Under the pieces are notes generated by a model that did not search any database, was not told the DNA's origin, and saw nothing but the letters and a program-made list of their open reading frames with translations. A DNA stretch of 64,000 bases from G963677445 sp963678275 (GTDB lineage Bacteria; Bacteroidota; Ignavibacteria; Ignavibacteriales; Melioribacteraceae): contig OY782765.1 in assembly GCA_963678275.1 (NCBI GenBank), positions 3,286,001 to 3,350,000 of the forward strand, written 5' to 3'. A program made the translations under genes and the position numbers. This document shows, piece by piece, positions 27,941-37,696 of this stretch; position 1 is the first letter of the stretch; the number at the start of each line of letters is the position of its first letter.

Positions 27941-30046
27941 ATGAAACATTCATATTTATTGCCAGCTATTTTCATTATATCACAATTGCTTTACGCGCAA
28001 AGTAATTTACAAAAAATCGGTCACTGGGGTTATACGGCTTTTACAACGCCACATGAGGTTCAGGGTGATTCAAATTTTGTTTTCATGGTATTTGAGAACA
28101 GGATAGTGACATTTGATATCAGGAATCCTGAGGATCCAAAATTAGTATCCTATGAAACTTTCGAGGAAGATGTTAATTATCTTGAGGTTCAGGATAGCCT
28201 TGCGTATATAGTTTTGAGCTCGAATTATGTAACGGTGTACAATATCAGCGATATAACAAACTGGGAATATAGAAAATTATTCAGATTAAACAATTATTGT
28301 TATGATGCTGCCATTTGGGGCGCTTTAGGATACTTTGCCTCTACAGATTCAGGTCTGGAAGTATGGACTGTCAGAGGAATACCCTATCGTGTTACAAGTA
28401 TTCCCTCAGGAAATGGTCCATTTCACCAAATATCGCGTCATGACAATTTTCTGTTTGTCAGCGATTGGAGTAAATTTTTGAAAATATTCGATATAACCGA
28501 TCGAAACCACCCGGAACTCATTTCTTCTGTACCAGGCAGTGAGATTATTCATGATATGACCTATAAAGAAGGATATCTATACGCCTGTTCCGATGTAGGT
28601 ACGGAGATTTATAATTTAACTGATCCGGCAAATCCGATTCTGATTGACACATTACAGGCCGGACAAAGTTTTTACTGGACCGAAGTTAATGATGATCTTC
28701 TTGTTCTCAGCTCATTGCTCGATGACATTATTTATCTTTATGATATTTCCGATCCGGGCGGCCCTGAACTACTGAGCAACATTGATGGTATTGACCCGTC
28801 ACATGTGCATATATATGGAGATTTGTTAATGGTGAGCGAATTTCATCTTGGTCTTTTTGTTTATGATATAAGTGATCCTGCAAACCCGGTAAGATATACA
28901 AGGTATGATACGAATGTAAATTGTAAAAGAATAACAAAAAAAGAAAATTATCTATATGCGGCTTCCTCTGTCAGCGGATTGACTATTATTGATTGTTCAA
29001 ATCCACAGGCCCCTGAAAAAGTATTCAGTATGTATCCGGGCGCGGTTGTCAATGATGTTGACTTTTACCAAGATATTCTTTTTATGTCGGGCTCAGGTGA
29101 AAAAGCAATAATGGCTGTTGATATTAATAATCCTCAATCTCCCGAAATAATTTATTCAATTCCATTGACCGGTGTTGTCAACGAATTTGCTTTCAAGGAT
29201 AACTATCTCTTTGTTCCTGAATCAGGATTATATGTATTTGATATGTCTGATGTTGGTTCCCCTGTGCAGGTCGCCAAGATAGAATTTCCTATCGGTTACG
29301 GATCAATAGAATTTTGTAACGATATTGCTGTAGTTGGCGGTAATGGCCAGGTTTTTGTCATTGATGCAATTATTCCTGAAGAGCCGGAATTAATTTCCAC
29401 AATTGATATTTCAGGATTAGTTTATCAGATAACTGTTTACGATAATTATGTTTATGCTGCATGTGGCGAGAGCGGTCTCCAGGTATATGATATATCCGAT
29501 CCCGCAAATTATCAATATGCCGGAACATTTCAGATAGGGCAATTCATAAATGTTGTCGAAACAGTTAATGATACATTATTTGCTACAACGGAAAATTCAA
29601 AAATTCGGATGTATAAACTTGTTAATCCAATGCACCTTGTCTCAATTGGATATCATGATAATTGCAGGGCTTTTGATTACATCAAAGAAGGGGATACAAT
29701 TTATGTCACTGGTTTAACTTCCGGCATTGATGTTCTCAAATATGGTGATCCCCTGAAAATCAATGAGACATCCGATTTTCCCGAGTACTATTATCTTTCA
29801 CAAAATTACCCTAATCCATTTAATCCGTCAACCGTAATCAGCTTTAACTTACCGGAAAGATCATTTGTAAAGTTACGAGTGTTTAATTTACTTGGAGAGG
29901 AAATTGTCCAATTGATTGATCAGGAATTGGAAAAGGGTATTCATCAATGTAAATTCAATGCTGAAAACATTACCTCTGGTGTATATATATATCAGATAGA
30001 AGCAAATAATTTTACCGAGTCAAAAAAAATGCTTCTTATCAGATGA
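27941..30046 (+). CDS. exported LVIVD-repeat beta-propeller protein with T9SS sorting domain
   Basis: A 701-residue secreted protein. I choose the ATG at 27941 because GGCGGAGGG lies directly upstream and MKHSYLLPAIFIISQLLYAQ is a signal peptide; the frame is open to a TTG at 27866 but those residues look random. About 14 LVIVD-type repeats follow (for example LLMVSEFHLGLFVYDISDPANPVRY, LEVQDSLAYIVLSSNYVTVYNISD), predicted to form one or two beta-propellers. The C-terminus is a sorting domain starting YYLSQNYPNPFNPSTVI and ending KKMLLIR. LVIVD proteins are surface-associated with unknown ligands. It probably uses its own promoter and has no clear hairpin terminator. Confidence 0.88.
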   Translation: MKHSYLLPAIFIISQLLYAQSNLQKIGHWGYTAFTTPHEVQGDSNFVFMVFENRIVTFDIRNPEDPKLVSYETFEEDVNYLEVQDSLAYIVLSSNYVTVYNISDITNWEYRKLFRLNNYCYDAAIWGALGYFASTDSGLEVWTVRGIPYRVTSIPSGNGPFHQISRHDNFLFVSDWSKFLKIFDITDRNHPELISSVPGSEIIHDMTYKEGYLYACSDVGTEIYNLTDPANPILIDTLQAGQSFYWTEVNDDLLVLSSLLDDIIYLYDISDPGGPELLSNIDGIDPSHVHIYGDLLMVSEFHLGLFVYDISDPANPVRYTRYDTNVNCKRITKKENYLYAASSVSGLTIIDCSNPQAPEKVFSMYPGAVVNDVDFYQDILFMSGSGEKAIMAVDINNPQSPEIIYSIPLTGVVNEFAFKDNYLFVPESGLYVFDMSDVGSPVQVAKIEFPIGYGSIEFCNDIAVVGGNGQVFVIDAIIPEEPELISTIDISGLVYQITVYDNYVYAACGESGLQVYDISDPANYQYAGTFQIGQFINVVETVNDTLFATTENSKIRMYKLVNPMHLVSIGYHDNCRAFDYIKEGDTIYVTGLTSGIDVLKYGDPLKINETSDFPEYYYLSQNYPNPFNPSTVISFNLPERSFVKLRVFNLLGEEIVQLIDQELEKGIHQCKFNAENITSGVYIYQIEANNFTESKKMLLIR

Positions 30047-30520
30047 ATAATAAAGTTCATTTATGTTTCGTAATATCGACAGGTTTGTATTTTTTGCCTG
30101 CCTGAAAAAAAACAAGGAGAGAAATATTTCATAAGAGGTTAAGTTCAACGCAAAATGGTAAAACTTTAAAATTAAAAACTTACTGAGCTTTCTGTCATCC
30201 TGTCTACTGCGGTGGATCCCCGAAGGGACCTTCAACAGATTTTGAAGTTACCCAAAATGAGAATTGCTGTTTTTTAACTCTTCACCCTTCCCTGTCGGCT
30301 CCGCCAGTCTATGACAGATTATGATTTTCCATTTTACTTTCAGGTTAAAAAGTTATCCGATAAACCAGGTAATTCCGTAAACATTTTTTTTGATTTAACC
30401 GGTAAATCCCCTCCCTGAACGGACAAAACTGAATCTCCATCGAAAATGTTCGAAATTGGAATCGTTTTTTTATATATTCCGTCAGGGAAGATATTTTTAA
30501 TATTTTAAGCAGGAAATGTT
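30047..30520. other. repeat-bearing gap
   Basis: It contains an R5/R6-like edge (aagaggttaagttcaacgcaaaatgg, near 30131) and a diverged fragment with ggtggatccccgaaggg. There is no gene. The promoter of the following gene should be in the last 100 bases. Confidence 0.5.
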
Positions 30521-33500
30521 ATGAAAAAAATAGTCTCTTTTTTAATTATTCTGATCGCTTTTACAGCGGCAAATGCCCAGGTTCAGTTTAATTACCTGGG
30601 AACCTGGGATAACCAGGGAGTCCCCGATTACCTTGTGGAACCGGGAGATGAAATCAGCCAGGATTTATTAGACAGAATTCACGCCTCGCTGCCCGACGGA
30701 CAGAGAGTGCCGATACATCACCCTGAATACCTCGCCGAAGGCACTCAGACAAACATTTTGCTTCTCGAACAGGCGGATGTTTTTGTCACATTTGTGACGG
30801 AAGGAGCCGGATATAAAAATGTTCTCGGGTTTTATTATTATGATGTAAATGATCCGCCCGAAACTGTCGCTGATATTCAGAGCACAATGACGGTAATTTA
30901 CCCCAACGTTTCCAAACTCTATAGCGGCGGCGGACTGCTGCCCGGGGATAAAGTAAAAATAGGCAATTTCCCCGCAAATACAGTTATAGGATGGTTTCTC
31001 GCGGCCAACGGTTACCAGAACAACAACCCGACAAATGGTCACTGGCTTCTTTTTTCCAATCCCGATCTGAATCCTGAAAGCGACACAACCCTTCAGCAGC
31101 ATAATGTTTTACTTAATGATCTGGGTTCCGGAAGAGTTATCCTTGGTTTTGAAGATATTAAACGTGATTACGGAAGCTGCGATCACGATTTTGAGGATGC
31201 CCTCTTTTATGTTACTTCAACTCCCACAGAAGCGATCAGCTATGATGATATCCCGGTAATTGATGATCCCAACCCGGGAAACCGCGCTGATTTGAGTCTT
31301 ACAAAAACTGCCGATAATCTCACTCCGCTTGATGGAGAGGCTGTTAAATTCACCCTTACTCTTACAAACAACGGCCCCTACGACGCGACCGGCGTTGAAA
31401 TCGGAGATGTGATTCCTGAAGGATTGATCTACTCCTCTCACACTGCTTCCCAGGGTACTTTTGACCCGGACAGCGGCAAGTGGACAATCGACCTCCTGAG
31501 TGACGGCGCTGAAGCAACTCTGGTGATAACGACTATCGTTGACCTGATTACAATAAGCCAGAGCGCGTTCGATATCGGTCCGGCCGAAGGTTTTAACGTA
31601 ATGTTATGGCATGAAATCTCTCAGCCTTCATCTGATACCGAAGGAAAACTTTATGCCGGTATAAACGCCTATCTCTCAAGCTACAGCGTGGGGGACAGAT
31701 TGCCCGATTCGGGAGGAGAGGAAGATGTGCTGGTAGTCGGTTACAATCTGACTTTCCTCAGCGGCACAGTTACAGGCGGCAATGTTGTTTATGGCAGAGG
31801 CACCAACCTTCCTGAACAGCAGGTAAGTATCCTTAATGGTGATCTCAGACAGGAAATGCCGATACACTTTTTCGAAGTTTACCGCCATTTTTATACTCTC
31901 TCCAATGCCTTGAAAAACTATGAAACCAACGGAACCACCACCTGGCAGAACATGGGACTGACTCTTTCAGGTTCCGATCCTTTCCTTAATGTCTTCGAAG
32001 TTTCAGGCGATCAGCTAAGTGAAGCTACAAGTTTTACTCTTTCCGTTCCTAACGGAGCGGTGGCGCTTATAAATGTCGACGGCTACATGATAGATTGGGG
32101 CGGCGCGCTTAACATTTTCGGCACCGCGGTAAGTAATGTCCTCTTCAATTTTCATATGGCCAGAACTATTAAAATAGAAGGTATCAGTGTAAGGGGTTCA
32201 ATCCTCGCTCCGATGGCACAGCTTGAATTTCCTTCGGGCGAGATCAACGGTCAGGTGATGGCCAGAGCCGCCTATGGAACCGGGCAGTTTAATATTGGTG
32301 AAAATGGAACCGAATACCTCTTCCGTGGAAATATTCCGGTAAGTGAAAACATCACCAACTCAGCGGAAATTTTATCATTTGATCAACTCGATCCCGATTC
32401 CTCCAATAATAATGATGAAGTTTTAATCACTCTCGCCGGTTTCCACGATCCCGGTAATACCGGAAATGAAAACTGGGAGCTTGTCGGCAATTTCCAGTCG
32501 GGTGAAATCGTATGGGTGATGAAAGAGGATAAAGAGGGGAATCTGCTCGCCGGCACCTGGGGTGGAAAAATTTCCCGCTCAACCGATTCTGGTGAAACAT
32601 GGGCAAGAATCAACACAAGCATGAATGTTGGTTTTGTCTGGGATATTGAAGTTGATGAAGAACTGATTTTCGCCGGTACCGAAATGGGAGTTTATAAATC
32701 GACCAATAACGGCGCTGACTGGGAAGCTACCGCATTGACGGGAAAAGATGTCAGAGCACTGGTTAAAACAGGAGGAAACCTGTTCGCGGGAACATGGGGG
32801 GAAAGCATATTCAAATCTACCGACAATGGCGAAACCTGGACCGCGTCGCGCGACCTGGCAAATCTTCCGGTCCATGCGCTCGAAGCTAACAGCTCGGGCG
32901 ATATATTTGCCGGTACATTCGGCTACGGAGTGATCCGCTCAACCGATTCCGGAGATAGCTGGGAAGAGCTTGAAACCGGTTATGATTTTGTATGGACCCT
33001 CGGAATTACTGACGCTGATATTATTTACGCGGGAACCTATGGCGGAGGAATTTATCGCTCCGGAGACGACGGCGACTCATGGTACCCCTCAAATGCCAAC
33101 CTGGGCGCGACTCACATTTACTCTATTCAGATCGATGGCGCAGGCAATGTTTTCTGCAGCGGCTGGGGAGCGGGCGTTTACGCTCTTCAGACAACAGGCG
33201 CGAGGGAGGATTCATGGGGTTCGCTTGGTATGAACGGACTGAACGTAAGCTCTCTTTATACCGATCCGGTTACAGGTAAACTTTATGCCGGCACAGATGA
33301 CGGCCTGCTTTATGTAAATAACGATCCGCTGACAGGTCTGAAAGAGATTGAAGAAACTGATCTGCCACTCGAATACAACCTTGAGCAGAATTATCCGAAT
33401 CCATTCAACCCGTCAACAAGAATTAAATTTACCGTTGCGGAATCGGGCGCTTACAAACTGGCAATATATGACGCCCTCGGACGGGAAGTGGCAGAACTTG

Positions 33501-33631
33501 TTAATGGCGAGCTGAATTCTGGTAGTTATGAATATACCTTCTCAGGTGAAAACCTCTCCTCCGGAATATATTTCTACCGCCTCAGCGGAGATAATTACAC
33601 CGCCACAAGGAAAATGCTTTTGATTAAATAA
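30521..33631 (+). CDS. large exported protein: DUF4114, DUF11 split by a choice-of-anchor A domain, BNR repeats, T9SS sorting domain
   Basis: A 1036-residue secreted protein. The signal peptide is 1-20. Residues 22-235 resemble DUF4114 (VFVTFVTEGAGYKNVLGFYYY, closing with GFEDIKRDYGSCDHDFEDALFYV). DUF11 starts at 256 (ADLSLTKTADNLTPLDGEAVKFTLTL) and stops at about 340, then residues 345-603 form a choice-of-anchor A domain (SAFDIGPAEGFNVML, ADVLVVGYNL-like EDVLVVGYNL). The missing DUF11 closing strand (ITNSAEILSFDQLDPDSSNN) appears only at 610-629. Residues 655-930 carry BNR repeats (ISRSTDSGETW, VYKSTNNGADW), and 945-1036 the sorting domain (YNLEQNYPNPFNPSTRI). It is a likely adhesin or surface-layer-type protein. 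An AGGAAA ribosome site and a strong terminator frame the gene. Confidence 0.88.
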   Translation: MKKIVSFLIILIAFTAANAQVQFNYLGTWDNQGVPDYLVEPGDEISQDLLDRIHASLPDGQRVPIHHPEYLAEGTQTNILLLEQADVFVTFVTEGAGYKNVLGFYYYDVNDPPETVADIQSTMTVIYPNVSKLYSGGGLLPGDKVKIGNFPANTVIGWFLAANGYQNNNPTNGHWLLFSNPDLNPESDTTLQQHNVLLNDLGSGRVILGFEDIKRDYGSCDHDFEDALFYVTSTPTEAISYDDIPVIDDPNPGNRADLSLTKTADNLTPLDGEAVKFTLTLTNNGPYDATGVEIGDVIPEGLIYSSHTASQGTFDPDSGKWTIDLLSDGAEATLVITTIVDLITISQSAFDIGPAEGFNVMLWHEISQPSSDTEGKLYAGINAYLSSYSVGDRLPDSGGEEDVLVVGYNLTFLSGTVTGGNVVYGRGTNLPEQQVSILNGDLRQEMPIHFFEVYRHFYTLSNALKNYETNGTTTWQNMGLTLSGSDPFLNVFEVSGDQLSEATSFTLSVPNGAVALINVDGYMIDWGGALNIFGTAVSNVLFNFHMARTIKIEGISVRGSILAPMAQLEFPSGEINGQVMARAAYGTGQFNIGENGTEYLFRGNIPVSENITNSAEILSFDQLDPDSSNNNDEVLITLAGFHDPGNTGNENWELVGNFQSGEIVWVMKEDKEGNLLAGTWGGKISRSTDSGETWARINTSMNVGFVWDIEVDEELIFAGTEMGVYKSTNNGADWEATALTGKDVRALVKTGGNLFAGTWGESIFKSTDNGETWTASRDLANLPVHALEANSSGDIFAGTFGYGVIRSTDSGDSWEELETGYDFVWTLGITDADIIYAGTYGGGIYRSGDDGDSWYPSNANLGATHIYSIQIDGAGNVFCSGWGAGVYALQTTGAREDSWGSLGMNGLNVSSLYTDPVTGKLYAGTDDGLLYVNNDPLTGLKEIEETDLPLEYNLEQNYPNPFNPSTRIKFTVAESGAYKLAIYDALGREVAELVNGELNSGSYEYTFSGENLSSGIYFYRLSGDNYTATRKMLLIK

Positions 33632-33659
33632 GGTCAATAAATAAAACTGTGATATTTGG

Positions 33660-33692
33660 ATCCCGGCTTTATTCGCGGCCGGGATTTTTTTT
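33660..33692 (+). terminator. intrinsic terminator
   Basis: The stem ATCCCGGC / GCCGGGAT followed by eight T residues, 28 bases after the stop at 33631. Confidence 0.92.
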
Positions 33693-33728
33693 GCCCGGGA
33701 AAATGGGGAATTGTAAAATCTTCATCGT

Positions 33729-33756
33729 TGTAGAGACGCACTGCCGTGCCTCTCCG
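33729..33756. repeat. TGTAGAGAC hairpin, left of the ATPase gene
   Basis: tgtagagacgcac-tgccgtgcctctccg is an imperfect palindrome of the same family as 17721-17750 and 35071-35100; it lies directly beyond the stop of the DUF4143 gene. Confidence 0.65.
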
Positions 33757-33765
33757 CGGGATGTT

Positions 33766-34986
33766 TTATAATCTTTCAAAAGGAATTGCCGTTACATTTT
33801 CGGTCAGTTGCTGCGGCTGCTGAATTCTGCAAATAACCAGACCTCTTTTCGCCCGTTCAGGATGTTGGGTGATGAATTTTTCAATATTCCGGGCATGCTT
33901 TTCCCCGGGGGATTCAGTCCATTTAACTTCAACCGGAATATCCTCTCCGGGGGTCTCAAAAATAAAATCCACTTCAGCGCCGCTGACAGTTCTCCAAAAT
34001 GAAACATTATACCCTTTCCCTTTATATCCGGCTCTTTGCAGCAATTCCAAACCCACGAGATGTTCCAGCAAAGGTCCTCCCACTGTGCTGAGCATACTAT
34101 CATTTAATCTCAGTTCGGCCGCGACATTACGCACACCCAAATCAAAGAAAAAAAACGCCGGTGTGGTTATCAATCGTTTGCGGGGCGACTTATTATAACT
34201 TCGCAGCCAATAACCAAGAAAAGTATCACTCAGAACCTGGTAATAATTTTTTATTGTTGAGATGGCAATGCCGCTTTCCTGTGACAACTTACTCAGATTT
34301 ATTTGTTTACCGCTCTCAACCGCGGCCAACTGCAGAAAAACATTAAATGATGAGGTGTTTCGGATCAATGATTCTTTTCTGATCTCTTCTTCAAGATATA
34401 CATCTACGTATGCCGAAAGAGTTTCATACGCGCTCTCATCTGTCTCTTCCCTGATCCCCGGCAGATTTCCATATTTAAGTTTTTGTTCAAGAGTTCTTTC
34501 CGGGAAATTTTCACCTGAAGCAGGTTTTGTAAAATCCAGATAGGACTCGCGTGCCTTCTCCTCAGAAAGTAAAACCGGATGCAGATAAAAAACATGTGAG
34601 CGTCCCGGAAGCAGGTTCGCAGATTCTTTAACCAGTTTGCGTAAAGAGCTCCCTGTCAGGAAAAACTGGTATCGTGTTTTATCCTGGTCATACAAAAACT
34701 GAATTTCATCAAGTAGCGCAGGAATTTTCTGAATCTCGTCAATAAATATATGGGTTGCCGATTTCCGGGCGGCCATTATTTCACGGGTAAATACAGAGGG
34801 GTCTCTTTCCAACCTACGGCGAAGGGAGGAATCCTGTAAATTATAGACAACAGAATCATATCCGGACATTATTTCTTTTAACAGAACAGTTTTCCCGGTT
34901 TGTCTGGCGCCGAATATCAGGCGTATTTTATTTTGACTAATTCCCGAGATTAATTTGTCATGAAGCAAACGGCGATAATATATCAT
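33766..34986 (-). CDS. DUF4143 AAA+ ATPase (AAA_14/DUF4143)
   Basis: A 406-residue cytoplasmic protein of the widespread ATPase_2/DUF4143 family. The Walker A motif is GARQTGKT in the N-terminal RLIFGARQTGKTVLLKEI; Walker B is HIFIDEIQKIP; sensor TGSS (FFLTGSSLRKL) follows. The C-terminal DUF4143 half includes LSQESGIAISTIKNYYQVLSDTFL and a PD-(D/E)XK-like ending (VDFIFETPGEDIPVEVKWTE). I choose the ATG at 34986 (MIYYRRLLHDKL), the family's usual start; the frame extends upstream to 35052 through a palindrome, which is unlikely to be coding. The role of this family is not settled; many members sit alone or in mobile regions. Both sides carry TGTAGAGAC hairpins. Confidence 0.88.
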   Translation of the reverse strand: MIYYRRLLHDKLISGISQNKIRLIFGARQTGKTVLLKEIMSGYDSVVYNLQDSSLRRRLERDPSVFTREIMAARKSATHIFIDEIQKIPALLDEIQFLYDQDKTRYQFFLTGSSLRKLVKESANLLPGRSHVFYLHPVLLSEEKARESYLDFTKPASGENFPERTLEQKLKYGNLPGIREETDESAYETLSAYVDVYLEEEIRKESLIRNTSSFNVFLQLAAVESGKQINLSKLSQESGIAISTIKNYYQVLSDTFLGYWLRSYNKSPRKRLITTPAFFFFDLGVRNVAAELRLNDSMLSTVGGPLLEHLVGLELLQRAGYKGKGYNVSFWRTVSGAEVDFIFETPGEDIPVEVKWTESPGEKHARNIEKFITQHPERAKRGLVICRIQQPQQLTENVTAIPFERL

Positions 34987-35015
34987 AACAAAACCTGTAT
35001 TATTTACATCATACC

Positions 35016-35040
35016 TGTAAATTATACTGTATAATTTACA
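35016..35040. promoter_or_regulatory. perfect 25-bp palindrome, operator candidate
   Basis: Arms TGTAAATTATAC and GTATAATTTACA are exact reverse complements around a single T. It begins 30 bases upstream of the start of the leftward DUF4143 gene, where a promoter or operator would be. No regulator gene is adjacent, so an autoregulatory or distant protein could bind. Inference only. Confidence 0.55.
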
Positions 35041-35070
35041 ACTATATATCAAAATATCAAAAAACCTATT

Positions 35071-35100
35071 TGTAGAGACGTGCGGCCGCGTGTCTCTACG
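35071..35100. repeat. TGTAGAGAC hairpin, right of the ATPase gene
   Basis: tgtagagacgtgcggccgcg-tgtctctacg has 9-bp GTAGAGACR-type arms and matches the hairpins at 33729-33756 and 17721-17750. Confidence 0.7.
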
Positions 35101-35320
35101 GGGGATTTATCGATTTTATGGGGCCTGTTATTTGATCCGGTCAATGATGATCGCGACCGCAAATTCATTTCGTCACAAACTTTTGAATAATCCGGAGTGT
35201 TATTTAGTCGTTTTAATATTACAATTATTTGTTTATCTTAGGCGGTATTAATTCAGCTTGTAACATATAGAATATTTTAAATAATATTTTCGGGCAGTTA
35301 ATTTGTGGAAGGAGATTCTG

Positions 35321-36790
35321 ATGAAATATTTTTTTGTTATTCTGTTATTTGTAATGTTTGCCTGTGGTGATCAGAGTGAAAAACAGCAGGGAGAATTAAC
35401 CAGGCTTAAAAATAAGTTGAAGAATAGCGAGTCCTTGAAGAGGGCTTATAAAGAAAAATCTGAAAGACTGGAAAAAGAGCTGAAACAGGCAAATACTCCC
35501 CGTTATAAAATAGAAAAAACCGGAAGCGGGGATAAAGATTCTGAAAACATAATGAGCCTGGACGAGCCAATTCCTGTAGGGAAATATATGGATATCGACA
35601 GCATTTGGGTTGAAAATAAAGAAATCTGTTTTTATTCAGAGGATGGGGAAATCCGGCTATTCCCGGAAGATGGAAATATATCAATAATGCCGGCAAATTA
35701 TTCTATTGCAAAAAAAAGGTGCAATTTTCCTGAAGAGAAAATACCTAAAAGTTTAATCAGAACAATTAATTCAACGTATATTAATCCTATCTGGCATTTT
35801 AAAAATCACAGGCTCGGGGAATATATTCTTATCCGGCAATCAGGGGAAGGAGCATACTATTGTGGTATGGTGGTTGTCGATTTGGGACATAAATTAGTAT
35901 ATGATGTGAAAGATTATAGTTATGAACAATGCGCCGCGGATAAATTGTATATTTATCTTTGCGGACCCACCGGAATCAGAAAAATAAATAAAAACAGTCT
36001 GCAAACCACAGATTATTCGATCTATCCATATTTTAATGAACACACCTCTTTTTTAGAATGTGAGGATGAGGTGTGGCTGGCCTCCGACAAGCTGTGTATA
36101 CAAAGGATAGATAAAAATGATCAGACCGTCAAATTAATGCAGGTGTCTGATATTCTATCAATGGAGTATGAACATACTCTTTTCTCAAATATAGTTCAGA
36201 AGGATAATTACATTTATTTTGGTGTTGGATGTCGAATTGATGGAGGCTATCCACAGGATGGAAAGAATTTTCTTTTAATATTTGATAAAGGACATGGGAT
36301 TTGGAAGAATATTAAAATCCCTGATCATTTCGGTGTAATTAAATTATTTACTGCCGGAGAACGGATAATTATTGCCGGACAATTACTTGTCGGAGAAGAG
36401 GGTGGAGGAGAAACGACCTATGGGGGCTTGGCTTACTTGGATGAAAAGCAGGATTCAATCCATATCCTGGATAAAATATCCCCAAAAGAAATTGTCACAT
36501 ATCTTGAAGAAACCGAAAAGGGATTATTCCTCGAAACCTTTGAAGTTGAATATGATTTTCACGGAATAATATCTGAGTATATCTTTGATATCGCTTCCAA
36601 TACAATTACCAAAACAAAAGAATTCAAGGGAAAAAGGGATGAACTCAGGAATTGGGGAAATATAAGATTTTATGCTTACGATAAAACGCCGGATTATGAA
36701 AAAAACAGGGCGCGCCTGAAGGAAATAAAAATTATCCCCAAAATTATCGCAAAAACCCTACCAGCCGGAACAACTGAATTAATTTTTTAA
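35321..36790 (+). CDS. putative lipoprotein of unknown function
   Basis: A 489-residue protein. I choose the ATG at 35321, preceded by GGAAGGAG, over the open-frame start at 35303. The N-terminus MKYFFVILLFVMFAC has a lipobox-like MFAC (Cys15), so the protein is probably a lipoprotein in the periplasm or outer membrane. Residues about 16-60 form a charged coiled coil (GELTRLKNKLKNSESLKRAY). The rest is beta-rich with blade-like segments (VGKYMDIDSIWVENKEICFYSEDG, EKDSIHILDKISPKE), possibly a beta-propeller, but no family is recognised. A monocistronic layout with A+T-rich gaps on both sides. Confidence 0.78.
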   Translation: MKYFFVILLFVMFACGDQSEKQQGELTRLKNKLKNSESLKRAYKEKSERLEKELKQANTPRYKIEKTGSGDKDSENIMSLDEPIPVGKYMDIDSIWVENKEICFYSEDGEIRLFPEDGNISIMPANYSIAKKRCNFPEEKIPKSLIRTINSTYINPIWHFKNHRLGEYILIRQSGEGAYYCGMVVVDLGHKLVYDVKDYSYEQCAADKLYIYLCGPTGIRKINKNSLQTTDYSIYPYFNEHTSFLECEDEVWLASDKLCIQRIDKNDQTVKLMQVSDILSMEYEHTLFSNIVQKDNYIYFGVGCRIDGGYPQDGKNFLLIFDKGHGIWKNIKIPDHFGVIKLFTAGERIIIAGQLLVGEEGGGETTYGGLAYLDEKQDSIHILDKISPKEIVTYLEETEKGLFLETFEVEYDFHGIISEYIFDIASNTITKTKEFKGKRDELRNWGNIRFYAYDKTPDYEKNRARLKEIKIIPKIIAKTLPAGTTELIF

Positions 36791-37138
36791 TGCTTTTTTC
36801 GAAGGACGGATTTGTAACCTTGGCGCCTCAGGAGCATCTGTCCTCTTTTCTTTCCATCTGAAGGAGGTGCAATTCCCCCCCCTAAAAAAAATGGACAGAA
36901 TACAATTCTGTCCTACAGAAAAGAGGGGCGGAATGCGATTCCGTCATCTGCTGGTTTGGTCTTCTTTGATTGCAAATTAGTTGAAAATTAATAAAAATTA
37001 CTGAAGAACCAAATTTCTTAGCGCTGATAATTTTATCATCCGGGAGACTGATATTCAATTTATTTTTATATTGTGCCGATTTATGAAATTCTCACTCATT
37101 TTGTATATTTCGGATAATAAATTCAGAATCCGGACAAG
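36791..37138. other. gap with short palindromes
   Basis: It contains two small palindromes, ggacagaat-acaattctgtcc and a gcggaatgcgattccgtc relative, of the kind seen in the other intergenic repeats. There is no gene. The last 60 bases should contain the nitroreductase promoter. Confidence 0.5.
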
Positions 37139-37687
37139 ATGGAATTATTAATCATGGAACTTTACGAAGCGATTGAAAAAAGATATTCTTACAGGAGCGC
37201 GTCCAAAGAGAAAAAGGTTGAACGGGATGTTTTAAGAAAAATTGTGGAAGCAGGCCTGAAAGCTCCATCGGGTAAAAATTTCCAGACCACAGAATTTATT
37301 ATTGTTGATGATGAAAAGATACTGGACAGGCTAAGGGATGTTCTGCCGGGCAAAGATACGATGAAAACATGCTCCGCGTTGATATTATGTGTAATGGATA
37401 AGAACCCTGAAAAAATATATCACGGCCACCATTTTCAGGTTGAGGACTGTTCGGCTGCTGTAGAAAATATGCTGCTGGCGATAACCGCTGAGGGACTGGC
37501 GACCGTATGGCTCGATGGTGTTCTGCGGGTTGATGGAAAGGGGGAAAAAGCGGCTGAAATAACCGGACTGCCCGAAGATAAAATAATCAGAATAATGCTG
37601 CCCCTCGGTTATCCGGTTGAAGAGGGCCCCAGGAGGGAAAAACTTCCTTTCGAAAAACGGGCCTGGTTTAATAAATATGGAAAATAA
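37139..37687 (+). CDS. nitroreductase family protein
   Basis: A 182-residue FMN-dependent oxidoreductase of the nitroreductase family, normally a homodimer that reduces nitro compounds, quinones or flavins with NAD(P)H. Visible features are the N-terminal RYSYRSA (FMN phosphate Arg/Ser contacts), AGLKAPSGKNFQTTEFIIV (the APSG.N.Q motif), and GLATVWLDGVLR with LPLGYPVEEGPRREKLPFE at the end. Two starts are possible: the ATG at 37139 or a second at 37154 (MELYEAIEKRYSYR), the latter being closer to the family's usual N-terminus. It faces the bshA gene tail to tail with 9 bases between the stops. Confidence 0.92.
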   Translation: MELLIMELYEAIEKRYSYRSASKEKKVERDVLRKIVEAGLKAPSGKNFQTTEFIIVDDEKILDRLRDVLPGKDTMKTCSALILCVMDKNPEKIYHGHHFQVEDCSAAVENMLLAITAEGLATVWLDGVLRVDGKGEKAAEITGLPEDKIIRIMLPLGYPVEEGPRREKLPFEKRAWFNKYGK

Positions 37688-37696
37688 AAAGAATTT

